Shown here in pieces: positions 1-6,142 of a stretch of DNA of 21,188 nucleotides. Source of the stretch: JBKBMT01 sp046295655 (GTDB taxonomy: Bacteria; Pseudomonadota; Alphaproteobacteria; Rhodobacterales; Rhodobacteraceae); NCBI GenBank assembly GCA_046295655.1, contig JBKBMT010000051.1, forward strand, positions 1 through 21,188, written 5' to 3'. A program made the translations under genes and the position numbers. The stretch's first letter is position 1. Each line of letters opens with the position of its first letter. The notes below the pieces were generated by a model. That model had not been told where the DNA came from. It worked only from the letters and a program-made list of their open reading frames with translations, and did not search any database.

Positions 1-2
1 TG

Positions 3-47
3 CGGCGGCATTACGACGAGACCGGTGGCGGGCCGCTGATCGGCTGA
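3..47 (+). CDS. 3' end of an unidentified CDS (partial)
   Basis: The first bases read, in frame 3, as a short C-terminal tail (RRHYDETGGGPLIG) followed by TGA at 45-47. Twelve of 14 codons end in G or C, as in the real genes here. Frame 1 also stays open for 12 codons before a TGA, so the frame choice is only a preference. The tail is too short to assign a family. The gene would lie upstream of tRNA-Asp on the same strand. Confidence 0.3.
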   Translation, partial: RRHYDETGGGPLIG

Positions 48-64
48 CCGCCGGTCGGTTTCGC

Positions 65-93
65 TTGACCGGGTTGCAGCGGATGCCTAAATG
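65..93 (+). promoter_or_regulatory. Sigma-70 type promoter of tRNA-Asp
   Basis: TTGACC (65-70) and TAAATG (88-93) are separated by 17 nt and lie 34 nt before the mature tRNA 5' end. Both hexamers are close to the housekeeping consensus, and the discriminator is GC-rich as expected for a stable-RNA promoter. A 6-bp inverted repeat (CCGGTC 51-56, GACCGG 67-72) overlaps the -35 and may be leftover terminator structure of the preceding gene. The riboflavin operon starts 77 nt after the tRNA and may partly depend on this promoter. Confidence 0.7.
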
Positions 94-126
94 ACGCTCA
101 CCCCGCCGATGGCTGCGGGGCGACGC

Positions 127-203
127 GCGGTTGTAGCTCAGTCGGTTAGAGTACCGGCCTGTCACGCCGGGGGTCGCGGGTTCGAGCCCCGTCAACCGCG
201 CCA
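127..203 (+). tRNA. tRNA-Asp (anticodon GTC)
   Basis: A complete 77-nt cloverleaf including an encoded CCA. The acceptor stem GCGGTTG pairs with CAACCGC, the D-arm contains AGCTCAGTCGGTTAGAG, the anticodon stem CCGGC/GCCGG closes the loop CTGTCAC with GTC at 161-163, and the T-arm has GGTTCGAGCC. The discriminator base is G, the identity base for aspartate tRNAs. It decodes GAC and GAT. No structural anomaly is visible. Confidence 0.97.
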
Positions 204-232
204 TCCCTTCCCGCCCTCCGCCCTCTGGCAAT

Positions 233-248
233 GCCTGCCGCGGCAGGC
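233..248 (+). terminator. Hairpin between tRNA-Asp and ribB
   Basis: GCCTGC (233-238) and GCAGGC (243-248) form a perfect 6-bp stem around a CGCG loop, 30 nt after the tRNA 3' end. No T-run follows, so it is a poor intrinsic terminator. It could act as a 3' processing boundary or partial terminator between the tRNA and ribB. No FMN riboswitch could fit in the 77-nt gap. Confidence 0.35.
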
Positions 249-280
249 TATGTGCGGGGCACAGTCGAGGGGGCGATGCC

Positions 281-1408
281 ATGCCAGAGGACGGCTATCA
301 GGAACCGGGCCAGGTCGAACGCGACTGGCGCGACGTGATCGCATCGACCGAGGAGATCATCGAGGACGCGCGCAACGGCCGCATGTTCATCCTCGTCGAT
401 CACGAGGACCGCGAGAACGAGGGCGATCTGGTGATCCCGGCGCAGATGGCCACGCCGCAGGCCGTGAACTTCATGGCCACCCATGGACGCGGCCTGATCT
501 GTCTTGCCCTGCCGGCGGCGCGGGTCGATGCGCTGGGCCTGCCCTTGATGAGCCCCAAGAACTCCAGCCGCCACGAGACCGCCTTCACCCTGTCGATCGA
601 GGCGCGCGAGGGGGTCACTACAGGCATATCCGCCCATGACCGGGCGCGCACCATCGCAGTCGCCATCGACCCGACCAAGGGCGCGGCCGACATTGCGACG
701 CCGGGCCACGTGTTTCCGCTGCGGGCCCGCGATGGCGGTGTGCTGGTGCGCGCCGGCCATACCGAGGCCGCGGTAGACATTTCCCGGCTGGCCGGTCTGA
801 ACCCGGCCGGCGTGATCTGCGAGATCATGAACGACGACGGCACCATGGCCCGGCTGCCCGACCTTGTGGCCTTCGCCCAGAAGCACGGGCTGAAGATCGG
901 GACCATATCGGATCTGATCGCCTATCGGCGCCGCTACGACCATCTGGTGAACGAGAAGGCGGTGCGGCGCGTGACATCGGCCTATGGCGGCGACTGGCTG
1001 ATGCGGATCTTCGCCGACGAGACCCAGGGCGCCGAACACATCGTGCTGACCAAGGGTGACATCAGCACGGATGCGCCGGTGCTGGTGCGGATGCATGCGC
1101 TCGATCCCCTGGAGGACGTGCTGGGGCTCAATCCCGAGAGGGCGGGCGAGCTGCCTGCCGCGATGCGGCTGATCGCGGCCGAGGGCCGCGGAGCGGTGGT
1201 GCTGCTGCGCGACCTGTCGATGCGGCTGGCCACCGAGGACCATCACAGCCCGCAGACGCTGCGCCAGTACGGTCTGGGGGCGCAGATCCTGGCCGCACTC
1301 GGCCTGTCGCGGATCGAGCTTGTCACCAATTCGGCGAAACCGAAGGTCGTGGGACTCGAGGCCTATGGCCTGTCCATCACCGGCACCCGCCCGATTCCGA
1401 AAGGTTGA
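281..1408 (+). CDS. ribB: 3,4-dihydroxy-2-butanone 4-phosphate synthase with a degenerate GTP cyclohydrolase II-like C-terminal domain (RibBX type)
   Basis: The 375-residue cytosolic enzyme converts ribulose 5-phosphate to DHBP and formate, giving RibH one of its two substrates. The N-terminal DHBP synthase domain (about residues 17-215) has the acidic DHEDRENEGD loop (40-49), RAGHTEAAVD (157-166) and EIMNDDGTMAR (181-191). The C-terminal half (about 225-370) has the GCHII fold signature near its end (RQYGLGAQIL 328-337, VGLEAYGL 357-364). Where active RibA has three zinc cysteines (C..GD...S.RCDC), this protein reads HALDPLEDVLGLN (272-284) with none. GTP cyclohydrolase II activity is therefore unlikely, and a separate ribA is expected elsewhere. 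The start is supported by a GAGGGGG ribosome-binding site at 267-273. RibBX proteins with such silent GCHII domains are known in other alphaproteobacteria. First gene of ribB-ribH-nusB; ribH follows after 3 nt. Confidence 0.95.
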   Translation: MPEDGYQEPGQVERDWRDVIASTEEIIEDARNGRMFILVDHEDRENEGDLVIPAQMATPQAVNFMATHGRGLICLALPAARVDALGLPLMSPKNSSRHETAFTLSIEAREGVTTGISAHDRARTIAVAIDPTKGAADIATPGHVFPLRARDGGVLVRAGHTEAAVDISRLAGLNPAGVICEIMNDDGTMARLPDLVAFAQKHGLKIGTISDLIAYRRRYDHLVNEKAVRRVTSAYGGDWLMRIFADETQGAEHIVLTKGDISTDAPVLVRMHALDPLEDVLGLNPERAGELPAAMRLIAAEGRGAVVLLRDLSMRLATEDHHSPQTLRQYGLGAQILAALGLSRIELVTNSAKPKVVGLEAYGLSITGTRPIPKG

Positions 1409-1411
1409 TCC

Positions 1412-1951
1412 ATGGCCGGCCCCAGCCACCATACCCTACCCGTGCCGCGTTTCGACAAACCGGTGAAGCTGCTGATCGTCGTGGCGCCCTATTACCGCGA
1501 CATCGCCGACATGCTGATCAGCGGCGCTCAGGCCGCCGCCGAAGCCTGCGGCGCCACCACCGAGATCGTCGAGGTGCCCGGCGCGCTGGAAATCGGCCCG
1601 GCCATCGCGCTGGCCGAACGGCTTTCGAACTTCGACGGCTACGTGGCCCTCGGCTGCGTGATCCGGGGCGAGACCACGCATTACGACACGGTCTGCAACG
1701 ATTCGAGCCGGGCACTGACGCTGCTCGGCCTGCAGGGCGCCTGTCTGGGCAACGGCATCCTGACGGTCGAGACACATGAACAGGCCGTGGTGCGCGCCGA
1801 TCCGGCGCAGGGCGACAAGGGCGGAGGGGCGGCGCTGGCGGCATTGCATCTGATTGCGATTGCCCGCCGCTGGTCGGACGGACGCAAGGGCATCGGCTTT
1901 CGCCCCGGCGAGACGATCCTGATCGCCGGGGACGGGGACGCGCGCGCATGA
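1412..1951 (+). CDS. ribH: 6,7-dimethyl-8-ribityllumazine synthase
   Basis: RibH condenses DHBP with 5-amino-6-ribitylamino-uracil to give 6,7-dimethyl-8-ribityllumazine, the penultimate step of riboflavin synthesis. Family motifs are PGALEIG (56-62), the RGETTHYDTV segment (85-94) with the likely catalytic His90, and GNGILTVET.EQA (113-125). At 179 residues it is slightly longer than the roughly 155-residue norm. The extra length is a C-terminal tail (about 156-179) after the ARRW end of the usual fold. The substrate-loop position that usually reads F/W-N is YYRD here (27-30). A GAAAGG ribosome-binding site at 1399-1404 lies inside the end of ribB. The stop overlaps the nusB start as ATGA (1948-1951), indicating translational coupling. 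Confidence 0.95.
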   Translation: MAGPSHHTLPVPRFDKPVKLLIVVAPYYRDIADMLISGAQAAAEACGATTEIVEVPGALEIGPAIALAERLSNFDGYVALGCVIRGETTHYDTVCNDSSRALTLLGLQGACLGNGILTVETHEQAVVRADPAQGDKGGGAALAALHLIAIARRWSDGRKGIGFRPGETILIAGDGDARA

Positions 1952-2424
1952 TCGCGGCACGGGGACAGGAGGCGCGGCGCCGCCGATCCGCCGCGCGGCT
2001 GCATGCGGTGCAGGCGCTCTATCAGCTCGAAACCTCTGGCCAGACGGTCGAGGCGGTTGCGCGGGAGTTCGAATCGCACCGCTTCGGCATGCCGCTGGAG
2101 GACGAGGGCACGAGCATCGCCGAGGCCGACATCGACCATTTCCGCGCGCTGGTGGGCGCGGCGGTGAACCTTCAGGCGCGCATCGACCAGATGACCGACC
2201 GGGCGCTGGTGGCGAAATGGCCGATCGACCGCATCGACCCGGTGCTGCGGGCCCTGTTCCGCGCCGCAGGGGCCGAGATCATCCTGTCCGGAACCCCGCC
2301 CAGGGTGGTGATAACCGAATTCGTCGATGTCGCCCGCGCCTTCTTTCCCGAGGGTCGCGAGCCGAAATTCGTCAATGCCGTTCTGGACCACATGGCGCGC
2401 GAGGCGAAGCCCGAGGCGTTCTGA
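1948..2424 (+). CDS. nusB: Transcription antitermination factor NusB
   Basis: 158 residues. NusB binds boxA RNA with NusE (ribosomal protein S10) in the antitermination complex on rRNA operons. The all-helical NusB signature is clear: RRSAARLHAVQALYQLE near residues 12-28 and the C-terminal VITEFVDVA..FF....PKFVNAVLD segment. A slightly basic N-terminal extension (RGQEARRRR) precedes the fold. The ATG overlaps the ribH stop by 4 nt. The ribH-nusB pairing is widespread in Proteobacteria. It is the last gene of the operon; 108 nt follow before the next reading frame, with a hairpin at 2440-2455. Confidence 0.95.
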   Translation: MIAARGQEARRRRSAARLHAVQALYQLETSGQTVEAVAREFESHRFGMPLEDEGTSIAEADIDHFRALVGAAVNLQARIDQMTDRALVAKWPIDRIDPVLRALFRAAGAEIILSGTPPRVVITEFVDVARAFFPEGREPKFVNAVLDHMAREAKPEAF

Positions 2425-2439
2425 CCGATCGGCAGGATC

Positions 2440-2455
2440 GCGCGCATCGGCGCGC
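2440..2455 (+). terminator. Hairpin after nusB
   Basis: GCGCGC (2440-2445), loop ATCG, GCGCGC (2450-2455) form a perfect 6-bp stem 15 nt after the nusB stop. There is no T-tract. It marks the likely 3' boundary of the rib-nusB operon, but termination efficiency cannot be judged. Confidence 0.35.
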
Positions 2456-2515
2456 ACGGCCCGGAATGATGACAGTTTCGAGACGTTTCCATGACTGCCG
2501 CACGGGCGCGGCAGC

Positions 2516-2524
2516 AGAAGGAAG
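2516..2524 (+). promoter_or_regulatory. Ribosome-binding site deciding the DUF4956 gene start
   Basis: AGAAGGAAG sits 8 nt before the ATG at 2533. An earlier in-frame ATG at 2491 would add 14 polar residues before the first membrane helix and has no comparable site, so 2533 is preferred. Confidence 0.7.
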
Positions 2525-2532
2525 CGTGGATC

Positions 2533-3114
2533 ATGGAAACCTATATCGAGTTGTCATTCCGTTTCGGCCTGAACCTCGCGGCGATGGCAGTGCTTGTATT
2601 CGGCATGTACTACCGCCGCTATCGCGACAAGGAGCTTGCCACCACCGCGGGCATGTTCAACGTGTTTGCCTTTGCGGTGCTGGCGATCCTCTCGAATGTC
2701 GAGTTCTCGATTGCCGCGGGCTTCGGTCTGTTCGCGATCCTCGCGCTGTTCAGCCTGCGATCCGAACAGATCGGAAAGATCGAGATCACCTACTTCTTCG
2801 GCGCCATTTCGATTGCCGTGATCTGCTCGGTTCTCGGCACCTCGCTGATCCTCGTCGGGCTCGCGCTGGCCGGCGTTCTGTCGGCGGCCTGGATCATCGA
2901 CCACCCGAAGGTGCTTGCCAGCGCCGACGGGGTGAAGGTCACGCTGGACAAGATCGACCCGCACGCGCTTTCGGACCGGGCGGCGATGCGGGCGGATCTG
3001 TCGCAGCGGCTGGGTGTCGAGGTGCGGGAATACCGGATCGTCGCGATCAACTACGTCAACGACCTCGCACAGCTCGACGTGTTCTATCGCAAGCCGAGGG
3101 GGCAAGTGCGATGA
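2533..3114 (+). CDS. DUF4956 family multi-pass membrane protein
   Basis: 193 residues. Hydrophobic stretches at about 9-26, 41-58, 60-76 and 88-121 suggest four or five membrane helices. A small soluble C-terminal domain (about 130-193) follows, ending in the family-like pattern YRIVAINYVNDLAQLDVFY (167-185). DUF4956 proteins recur next to VTC-domain proteins, as here, where the next ATG overlaps this stop (ATGA, 3111-3114). The biochemical role is not established. A membrane partner or conduit for a polyphosphate polymerase is an inference from the pairing and from eukaryotic VTC, where polymerase and membrane domains cooperate. Family assignment is fairly sure; function is not. Confidence 0.85.
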   Translation: METYIELSFRFGLNLAAMAVLVFGMYYRRYRDKELATTAGMFNVFAFAVLAILSNVEFSIAAGFGLFAILALFSLRSEQIGKIEITYFFGAISIAVICSVLGTSLILVGLALAGVLSAAWIIDHPKVLASADGVKVTLDKIDPHALSDRAAMRADLSQRLGVEVREYRIVAINYVNDLAQLDVFYRKPRGQVR

Positions 3115-3908
3115 TCGCGACGTCGCTGCCGGCGCCGGCCGTCCCGTCCCGGCTCGATGCCTTTGGACAGGGGTTCGCACCCGTGGCGCTGCACGAACTG
3201 GAGGCACACGCGGCCATGCTCGAGCGGCTCGACAACAAGTATGTCGTTCCGTTTGCCGTCCTGGACCGGCTTGCAGACCGGCTTGCCGAAACCTTCCATG
3301 TGCTGGAGATCGACGGTACGCGCAGCTTCCGCTATGCCACGACCTATTTCGACACGCCGGACCGGCGGGCCTATTTCGACCATCTGCAGGGGCGTCGGCG
3401 ACGCTGCAAGGTAAGGGTGCGGCGATACCTGGACGCCAACCAGAGCTTTGTCGAGATCAAGCTGAAGGACCGGCGCGACACTACGGTGAAGCGCAGGTTT
3501 TGCACTGATCCCCGGACCTATCCCCTGCTTGACCCGTCACGGTTCGCGCGGATCGCGGAAGCCTATCGCCTGCAATACGGCGAGCCGTTCGAGGATCCGC
3601 TGGCACCGACGCTGGAGGTGTTCTATCGGCGCCTGACGCTTGTCGCCCGCGACGGGGGCGAGCGGATGACGGTCGATTCGCAGCTTTCATTCGTGGCGTC
3701 GGATGCACGCCGGGGGGTGCGCAGCGATCTGGTGATCGTCGAGACCAAATCCCGCAACGGTCGCGGTCTGGCCGACCGGCTGCTCAGGGCCGCCCATGTC
3801 CACCCGGTCGGCGCCTGTTCGAAATACTGCCTCGGGATGGCGGCGCTGGGCCAGGTCGGGCGGGCCAACCGGTTCCTGCCGGCGCTTCGCAGGCTCGGTC
3901 TGCGCTGA
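3111..3908 (+). CDS. VTC domain-containing protein (polyphosphate polymerase-like)
   Basis: 265 residues, no signal peptide or membrane segment. The VTC/CYTH-type tunnel fold is indicated by a series of basic and acidic strands: RLDNKY (39-44), TTYFDTPD (77-84), KVRVRRY (100-106), FVEIKLK (113-119), VIVETKS (208-214) and SKYC (237-240). In yeast Vtc4p such Lys, Arg and Glu residues line a tunnel that transfers the gamma-phosphate of ATP to polyphosphate and bind the metal. The key charged positions look intact, so an active enzyme is plausible but unproven. The ATG overlaps the DUF4956 stop by 4 nt. Much longer upstream extensions of this frame run through nusB and the DUF4956 gene and are not coding. 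A CotH gene, which often accompanies this pair, is absent from the window. Confidence 0.87.
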   Translation: MIATSLPAPAVPSRLDAFGQGFAPVALHELEAHAAMLERLDNKYVVPFAVLDRLADRLAETFHVLEIDGTRSFRYATTYFDTPDRRAYFDHLQGRRRRCKVRVRRYLDANQSFVEIKLKDRRDTTVKRRFCTDPRTYPLLDPSRFARIAEAYRLQYGEPFEDPLAPTLEVFYRRLTLVARDGGERMTVDSQLSFVASDARRGVRSDLVIVETKSRNGRGLADRLLRAAHVHPVGACSKYCLGMAALGQVGRANRFLPALRRLGLR

Positions 3909-3935
3909 ACTCCGCGTATCGTGACAATCTGTCGC

Positions 3936-3963
3936 TTCCGACGTGCTACCGAAGTGCTATCTT
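3936..3963 (+). promoter_or_regulatory. Possible promoter before the 105-residue membrane protein gene
   Basis: TTCCGA (3936-3941) and TATCTT (3958-3963) are 16 nt apart in the 81-nt gap after the VTC gene. The gap also has two near-identical copies of GTGCTA(C/T)C (about 3943-3950 and 3954-3961). Hexamer matches are moderate. Confidence 0.3.
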
Positions 3964-3989
3964 GAGGGAAGCAAACGCGGGGGCGTGCC

Positions 3990-4307
3990 ATGCCGAAACT
4001 GATCCGACTCTACATCACCCATGTCGCCATCGGCTTCGGCATCTCGGCGGCGTTTCTGGCCGGTCTTCTGGCGCTTGACGTCGCCCATCTGCGGCATCTG
4101 ATCCTGAACACCGAAATGGGCTGGCTTGCCGGCTTCATGATCTTCATGTTCTCCGGGTCGATCTTCGCCGGGGTCCAGTTCGGTATTGCGGTGATGCGCA
4201 TGGCCGAGCCCGAGGGTGGGCCCCGTGGCGGCAGTCGCGCGCCGGTCATCCGGCCCGAGCCGGTGCCTGTGCATGCCGCGGCCGGGGTGCGCCGGCGCGG
4301 GGTCTGA
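3990..4307 (+). CDS. Small two-helix membrane protein, function unknown
   Basis: 105 residues. Two hydrophobic helices at about 9-29 and 44-66 are joined by a short loop (DVAHLRHLILNTEMG). A cytosol-like tail from residue 72 is rich in Gly, Pro and Arg and looks disordered. There is no cleavable signal peptide. A CGGGGG ribosome-binding site (3978-3983) lies 6 nt before the ATG. It resembles conserved but uncharacterised Rhodobacteraceae proteins, and I do not recognise a named family. It has its own possible promoter and sits alone between the polyphosphate-type pair and the metal importer, so the neighbourhood gives no firm clue. Confidence 0.75.
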   Translation: MPKLIRLYITHVAIGFGISAAFLAGLLALDVAHLRHLILNTEMGWLAGFMIFMFSGSIFAGVQFGIAVMRMAEPEGGPRGGSRAPVIRPEPVPVHAAAGVRRRGV

Positions 4308-4316
4308 CCGGTCGGG

Positions 4317-4344
4317 TTGACCTCGCACTCCGTGCCGCTAGGGT
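4317..4344 (+). promoter_or_regulatory. Promoter of the metal ABC importer operon
   Basis: TTGACC (4317-4322) and TAGGGT (4339-4344) are 16 nt apart and 30 nt before the ATG of the binding-protein gene. I found no clear palindromic Zur, MntR or Mur-like operator in the 67-nt gap, so metal control is not visible at this site. Confidence 0.5.
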
Positions 4345-4374
4345 GACGCTGCCTTCTGCGATGGACGTTGCCCG

Positions 4375-5343
4375 ATGCCTTTCCGGACGATTGCGGCGCT
4401 GGTTGCCCTGCTGATTTCGGGTGCGGCCGATGCGGTGCAGGCGCAGCCGCTGCGGGTGCTGGCCACCGTCGGCATGGTCGGCGATCTGGCTGCTGCCGTG
4501 GGCGGGGATTGTGCCGTGGTCGAGGTTCTGGTGCCCGCGGGCGCCGATCCGCACGTCTATCGCCCCACGGCCGCGGATGTGCGCAGGCTGGGCGAGGCCG
4601 AGCTGATCCTGCATGTGGGCTTCGGGCTGGAAGGGCAGTTCGGGGCGCTGCTGGGCCGGATCTCGGACCGCCGTCCGGTGCTGGCCGTCGGCCCCGCCGG
4701 CGTTCCGGCCGAGGCGCTGATTCCGACCGACGAGATGCAGGGGGTCGATCCTCATCTTTGGATGGATCCCGCGCTCTGGTCCGGGATCCTTGCCCCTGTG
4801 GCCGCGGCGATGGCCGCGCAGCGTCCCGACTGTGCCGCGGACTTCACAGCCCGCGCGGCCGAGGCCGGGCAGGATCTGGCGGCGCTCGACGGCTGGCTGC
4901 GCGAGTCGATCGCAAGCATCCCGGAGCCGCTGCGGGTGCTTGTCACCGCGCATGACGCCTTCGGCTATTTCGCCCGCGCCTACGGGCTGCGCGAGGAGGC
5001 GATCCAGGGCCTTTCGACCGAGTCCGAGGCCGGCATCGCCGACATCCGTGCCGTGGCCGACATCGTGCTGGAAACCGGCGTGCCGGTGGTGTTCGTGGAA
5101 AGCTCGGTCAATCCCCGGGCGATCCGCGCCATGATCGAATCCGTCTCGGCCCGAGGCGGGCACGTCGCGGTGGGGGGCGAGCTGTTTTCCGACTCGCTCG
5201 GCCCGGACGGGACCGCAGAAGGCACATATGTCGGCATGCTGCGCCACAATGGACGCACCGTCACCCTGGGCCTTGGCGGGACGCCGGCGCCCTGGCCCGA
5301 GCGGCTTGCGCCGTTCGCCGCGCGCTGGGGGCTTGCAGAGTGA
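4375..5343 (+). CDS. Periplasmic metal-binding protein of a Mn/Fe/Zn ABC importer (TroA/ZnuA superfamily, cluster 9)
   Basis: 322 residues with a signal peptide (about 1-23, cleavage likely after VQA, no lipobox Cys). It captures a divalent metal in the periplasm for the permeases encoded downstream. Probable ligands are His60 (GADPHVYRPT), His127 (VDPHLWMD), His193 (TAHDAFGYF) and Asp273 (LFSDSLG), the His-His-His-Asp set. The His-rich loop typical of ZnuA is absent. The GTYVGMLRHN ending (283-292) and the associated ATPase resemble manganese/iron systems (TroA, SitA, MntC), so Mn or Fe is more likely than Zn, though this is not certain. The ribosome-binding site is weak. It is first in a four-gene operon, and a strong hairpin follows the stop. 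Confidence 0.92.
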   Translation: MPFRTIAALVALLISGAADAVQAQPLRVLATVGMVGDLAAAVGGDCAVVEVLVPAGADPHVYRPTAADVRRLGEAELILHVGFGLEGQFGALLGRISDRRPVLAVGPAGVPAEALIPTDEMQGVDPHLWMDPALWSGILAPVAAAMAAQRPDCAADFTARAAEAGQDLAALDGWLRESIASIPEPLRVLVTAHDAFGYFARAYGLREEAIQGLSTESEAGIADIRAVADIVLETGVPVVFVESSVNPRAIRAMIESVSARGGHVAVGGELFSDSLGPDGTAEGTYVGMLRHNGRTVTLGLGGTPAPWPERLAPFAARWGLAE

Positions 5344-5349
5344 CCCGGC

Positions 5350-5368
5350 CGCGGCCACCTTGGCCGCG
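5350..5368 (+). repeat. Intercistronic hairpin between binding-protein and ATPase genes
   Basis: CGCGGCC (5350-5356), loop ACCTT, GGCCGCG (5362-5368) is a perfect 7-bp stem starting 6 nt after the binding-protein stop. No T-run follows. The next bases are the ATPase ribosome-binding site AAAGGAAG (5369-5376). Such hairpins after binding-protein genes in ABC operons commonly protect the upstream mRNA and keep binding protein in excess. Masking of the ATPase ribosome-binding site is also possible. Confidence 0.65.
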
Positions 5369-5380
5369 AAAGGAAGCGTC

Positions 5381-6142
5381 ATGCCCGACCAGCCGCTGCA
5401 CGAGCCGCATTTTGCGCTTCATGTCGAGGATCTGACCGTCAGCTACCATACCGCGCCGGTGCTTTGGGACATCGACCTTGATGTGCCGCCAGGGGTGATG
5501 GCCGCGGTCGTCGGGCCGAATGGCGCGGGAAAATCCACGCTTCTGAAGGCGGTTCTGGGCCTCGTGCGCCCGGTTGCCGGCCACGTCCGCCTGTTCGGCC
5601 TGCCGTTCGAGAAGGCGCGCCATCGGGTCGGTTATGTGCCGCAGCGATCGAGCGTGGACTGGGACTTTCCCGCGACGGCGCTCGACGTGGTGCTGATGGG
5701 GCGCTACGGGCGGCTCGGCTGGTTCCGCCGCCCGGGCCGGGCCGACCGGGACGCGGCGCTTGCCGCACTCGACCGGGTCGGCATGCTGGACTATGCCCGA
5801 CGCCAGATCGGACAGCTCTCGGGCGGCCAGCAGCAGCGGGTGTTCCTGGCCCGGGCGATGGTCCATGACCCCGACATCCTGATCCTCGACGAGCCGATGG
5901 CCGGTGTCGATGCCCCGACCGAGGCAGCGATCGTCGATCTGCTGAAGGGCCTGCGCGATGCAGGCCGCACGGTGATCGTGGTGCACCACGACCTGACCAC
6001 GGTCCGGCGCTATTTCGACTGGCTGGTGGTCCTGAACGTCCGCGTCATCGCCCAGGGCCCGGTGGCCGATGTCTGGCGGCCCGAGGTTCTGCGGCAGGCC
6101 TATGGCGGGCCGGGTGCCTTGCTGGCCGGAGCCGAGCCGTGA
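5381..6142 (+). CDS. ATP-binding subunit of the metal ABC importer
   Basis: 253 residues, cytosolic. It drives metal import by ATP hydrolysis with the two downstream permeases. It has Walker A GPNGAGKST (45-53), Q-loop VPQR (86-89), signature LSGGQQQRV (146-154), Walker B ILILDE (166-171) and H-loop His203. The segment DWDFPATALDVVLMGRYGRL (93-112) is characteristic of the manganese/iron branch (MntB/SitB/TroB-like). The start is set by AAAGGAAG just upstream; an in-frame extension back to 5228 overlaps the binding-protein gene and is not used. The stop overlaps the next start as GTGA (6139-6142). Confidence 0.94.
   Translation: MPDQPLHEPHFALHVEDLTVSYHTAPVLWDIDLDVPPGVMAAVVGPNGAGKSTLLKAVLGLVRPVAGHVRLFGLPFEKARHRVGYVPQRSSVDWDFPATALDVVLMGRYGRLGWFRRPGRADRDAALAALDRVGMLDYARRQIGQLSGGQQQRVFLARAMVHDPDILILDEPMAGVDAPTEAAIVDLLKGLRDAGRTVIVVHHDLTTVRRYFDWLVVLNVRVIAQGPVADVWRPEVLRQAYGGPGALLAGAEP

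Noticed and set aside
204..280. FMN riboswitch before ribB
   Set aside because: Only 77 nt separate tRNA-Asp and ribB, too short for the roughly 120-nt aptamer plus expression platform, and no conserved RFN segments are seen.
2217..3110. N-terminal extension of the VTC protein by about 298 residues
   Set aside because: It lies out of frame inside nusB and the DUF4956 gene. The ATG at 3111 overlapping the upstream stop gives a normal VTC-domain protein.
4308..4374. A Zur, MntR or Fur/Mur operator upstream of the metal importer
   Set aside because: No convincing AT-rich palindrome is present. Only a -35/-10 pair can be supported.
4375..5343. Assignment as ZnuA with zinc as substrate
   Set aside because: The His-rich loop is absent and the ATPase carries the DWDFP...DVVLMGRYG element of Mn/Fe systems. 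Zinc is not excluded because the ligand set is His-His-His-Asp.
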